Part shown: in pieces, positions 5,367 through 5,830 of the stretch | Position numbering within the stretch: the first letter of the stretch is position 1 | Layout of the letters: each line of letters begins with the position of its first letter | NCBI GenBank assembly: GCA_900764415.1 | Contig: CAAFOA010000172.1 | Location: 1-5,830, forward strand | DNA length: 5,830 bases | Source of the DNA: an uncultured Collinsella sp. | Lineage (GTDB): Bacteria; Actinomycetota; Coriobacteriia; Coriobacteriales; Coriobacteriaceae | Reading direction: 5' to 3' | Position numbers and translations under genes: made by a program | The notes under the pieces: model-generated | What the model was told of the DNA's origin: nothing | Database searches by the model: none | The model's input: only the letters and a program-made list of their open reading frames with translations

Positions 5367-5830
5367 GTGATTGATTCGGAACAGCTTAAGCAACATATGG
5401 TCAAGGCCGTGGAGGAGATTCGCGCTACCAATCCGATGGCCGGCTCCATCACCAACACGGTGACGATCGACTTTGTCGCCAATGCGCAGCTCGCCGTGGG
5501 CGGCTCGGCCGCCATGGTCTATCTGCCCGACGAGGGCGAGGCGCTCGTTGCCGGCGGCGGCGCCATCTATCTCAACATGGGCACGCTCTTCCCCATCTAC
5601 GAGCAGACGATTCCCCGCGCGGCCAAGGCGGCACACGACGCCGGCAAGCCCTGGGTGCTCGATCCGGTGGGCCTGGGCATCGGTAGCCTGCGCACCCAGC
5701 TGGTAAACGAGCTCAAGCAGTACAAGCCCGCCATCGTACGCGGCAACGCCTCCGAGATCATCGCACTCGCCGGCCTGTGGGGCCTTGAGGGCGAGGCGGC
5801 CGATCTGAGCCGCGTGCGCGGTGTCGATAC
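5367..5830 (+). CDS. thiM: hydroxyethylthiazole kinase, N-terminal part (right end outside window)
   Basis: ThiM phosphorylates 4-methyl-5-(2-hydroxyethyl)thiazole with ATP, feeding salvaged thiazole into thiamin phosphate synthesis in the cytoplasm. 154 complete codons are visible with no stop; the family is about 260-270 residues, so roughly 110 are missing. Family marks: S-I-T-N (residues 27-30) corresponds to the H-(S/C)-(I/M)-T-N segment, with G-S in place of the usual H-(S/C); F-V-A-N-A-Q-L-A-V-G-G-S-A-A-M-V (36-51); L-D-P-V-G (98-102); and R-G-N-A-S-E-I (125-131). The start is GTG at 5367, 8 bases after AAGGAGG; an ATG at 5360 reads into TGA after four codons and is out of frame. The next in-frame ATG (residue 11) would lack a ribosome binding site. 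Upstream TPP riboswitch and terminator put it under thiamin feedback. More thi genes may follow outside the window. Confidence 0.95.
   Translation, partial: MIDSEQLKQHMVKAVEEIRATNPMAGSITNTVTIDFVANAQLAVGGSAAMVYLPDEGEALVAGGGAIYLNMGTLFPIYEQTIPRAAKAAHDAGKPWVLDPVGLGIGSLRTQLVNELKQYKPAIVRGNASEIIALAGLWGLEGEAADLSRVRGVD

Noticed and set aside
5327..5374. 15-codon frame in the thiM leader (ATG at 5327, TGA at 5372-5374), overlapping the thiM start, with AGGGG 8 bases upstream
   Set aside because: It runs through the terminator stem and the thiM ribosome binding site. It has no run of codons suggesting attenuation, and the riboswitch already explains control. Not excluded as a leader peptide.
5325..5636. 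Minus-strand open frame of 103 codons opposite thiM
   Set aside because: It crosses the riboswitch platform and the thiM start and has no family motif; shadow of thiM.

Overview
The window is about 60% GC by eye. It is densely packed with ordinary bacterial chromosomal genes, with no insertion sequence, phage gene, tRNA, rRNA or CRISPR array. High GC, short gaps, strong Shine-Dalgarno sites (AAGGAG-like) and the gene mix suggest a high-GC Gram-positive. A gut actinobacterium of the Coriobacteriia (Collinsella-like) is my best guess, but that is inference from style, not a marker gene.

Layout. (1) 1-488, plus strand: the C-terminal part of an alpha/beta-hydrolase esterase, cut by the left edge. 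(2) 491-534: a perfect 10-bp hairpin that can terminate transcription in both directions, because the next gene converges on it. (3) 550-1884, minus: a UraA/PyrP-type uracil permease, with a candidate promoter and a direct repeat of CCGAAC just upstream. (4) 2007-3140, minus: a stand-alone catalytic domain of cobalamin-independent methionine synthase with its zinc site intact. (5) 3141-3295: a promoter region holding a dyad that fits a LysR-type binding site. (6) 3296-4192, minus: a LysR-family regulator. (7) 4203-5111, minus: a Cof-type HAD phosphatase, 10 bases ahead of the lysR gene and very likely co-transcribed with it. (8) 5112-5366: a divergent control region with an 11-bp inverted repeat, a TPP riboswitch, a likely intrinsic terminator with a competing stem, and a Shine-Dalgarno site in a small hairpin. 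(9) 5367 to the right edge, plus: thiM, hydroxyethylthiazole kinase, starting at GTG and cut by the window end.

How the genes fit together. The regulator gene lies directly upstream of, and on the same strand as, the methionine-synthase-like gene. The gap between them holds a dyad with T-N11-A geometry, so the LysR protein probably controls that gene. thiM salvages the thiazole part of thiamin and its leader senses thiamin pyrophosphate. The permease and the esterase are separate units.

I see no wholly new system here. The items most worth a second look are the LysR-type dyad in front of the methionine-synthase-like gene, the layered control of thiM, and the strong unexplained inverted repeat between the HAD gene and thiM.
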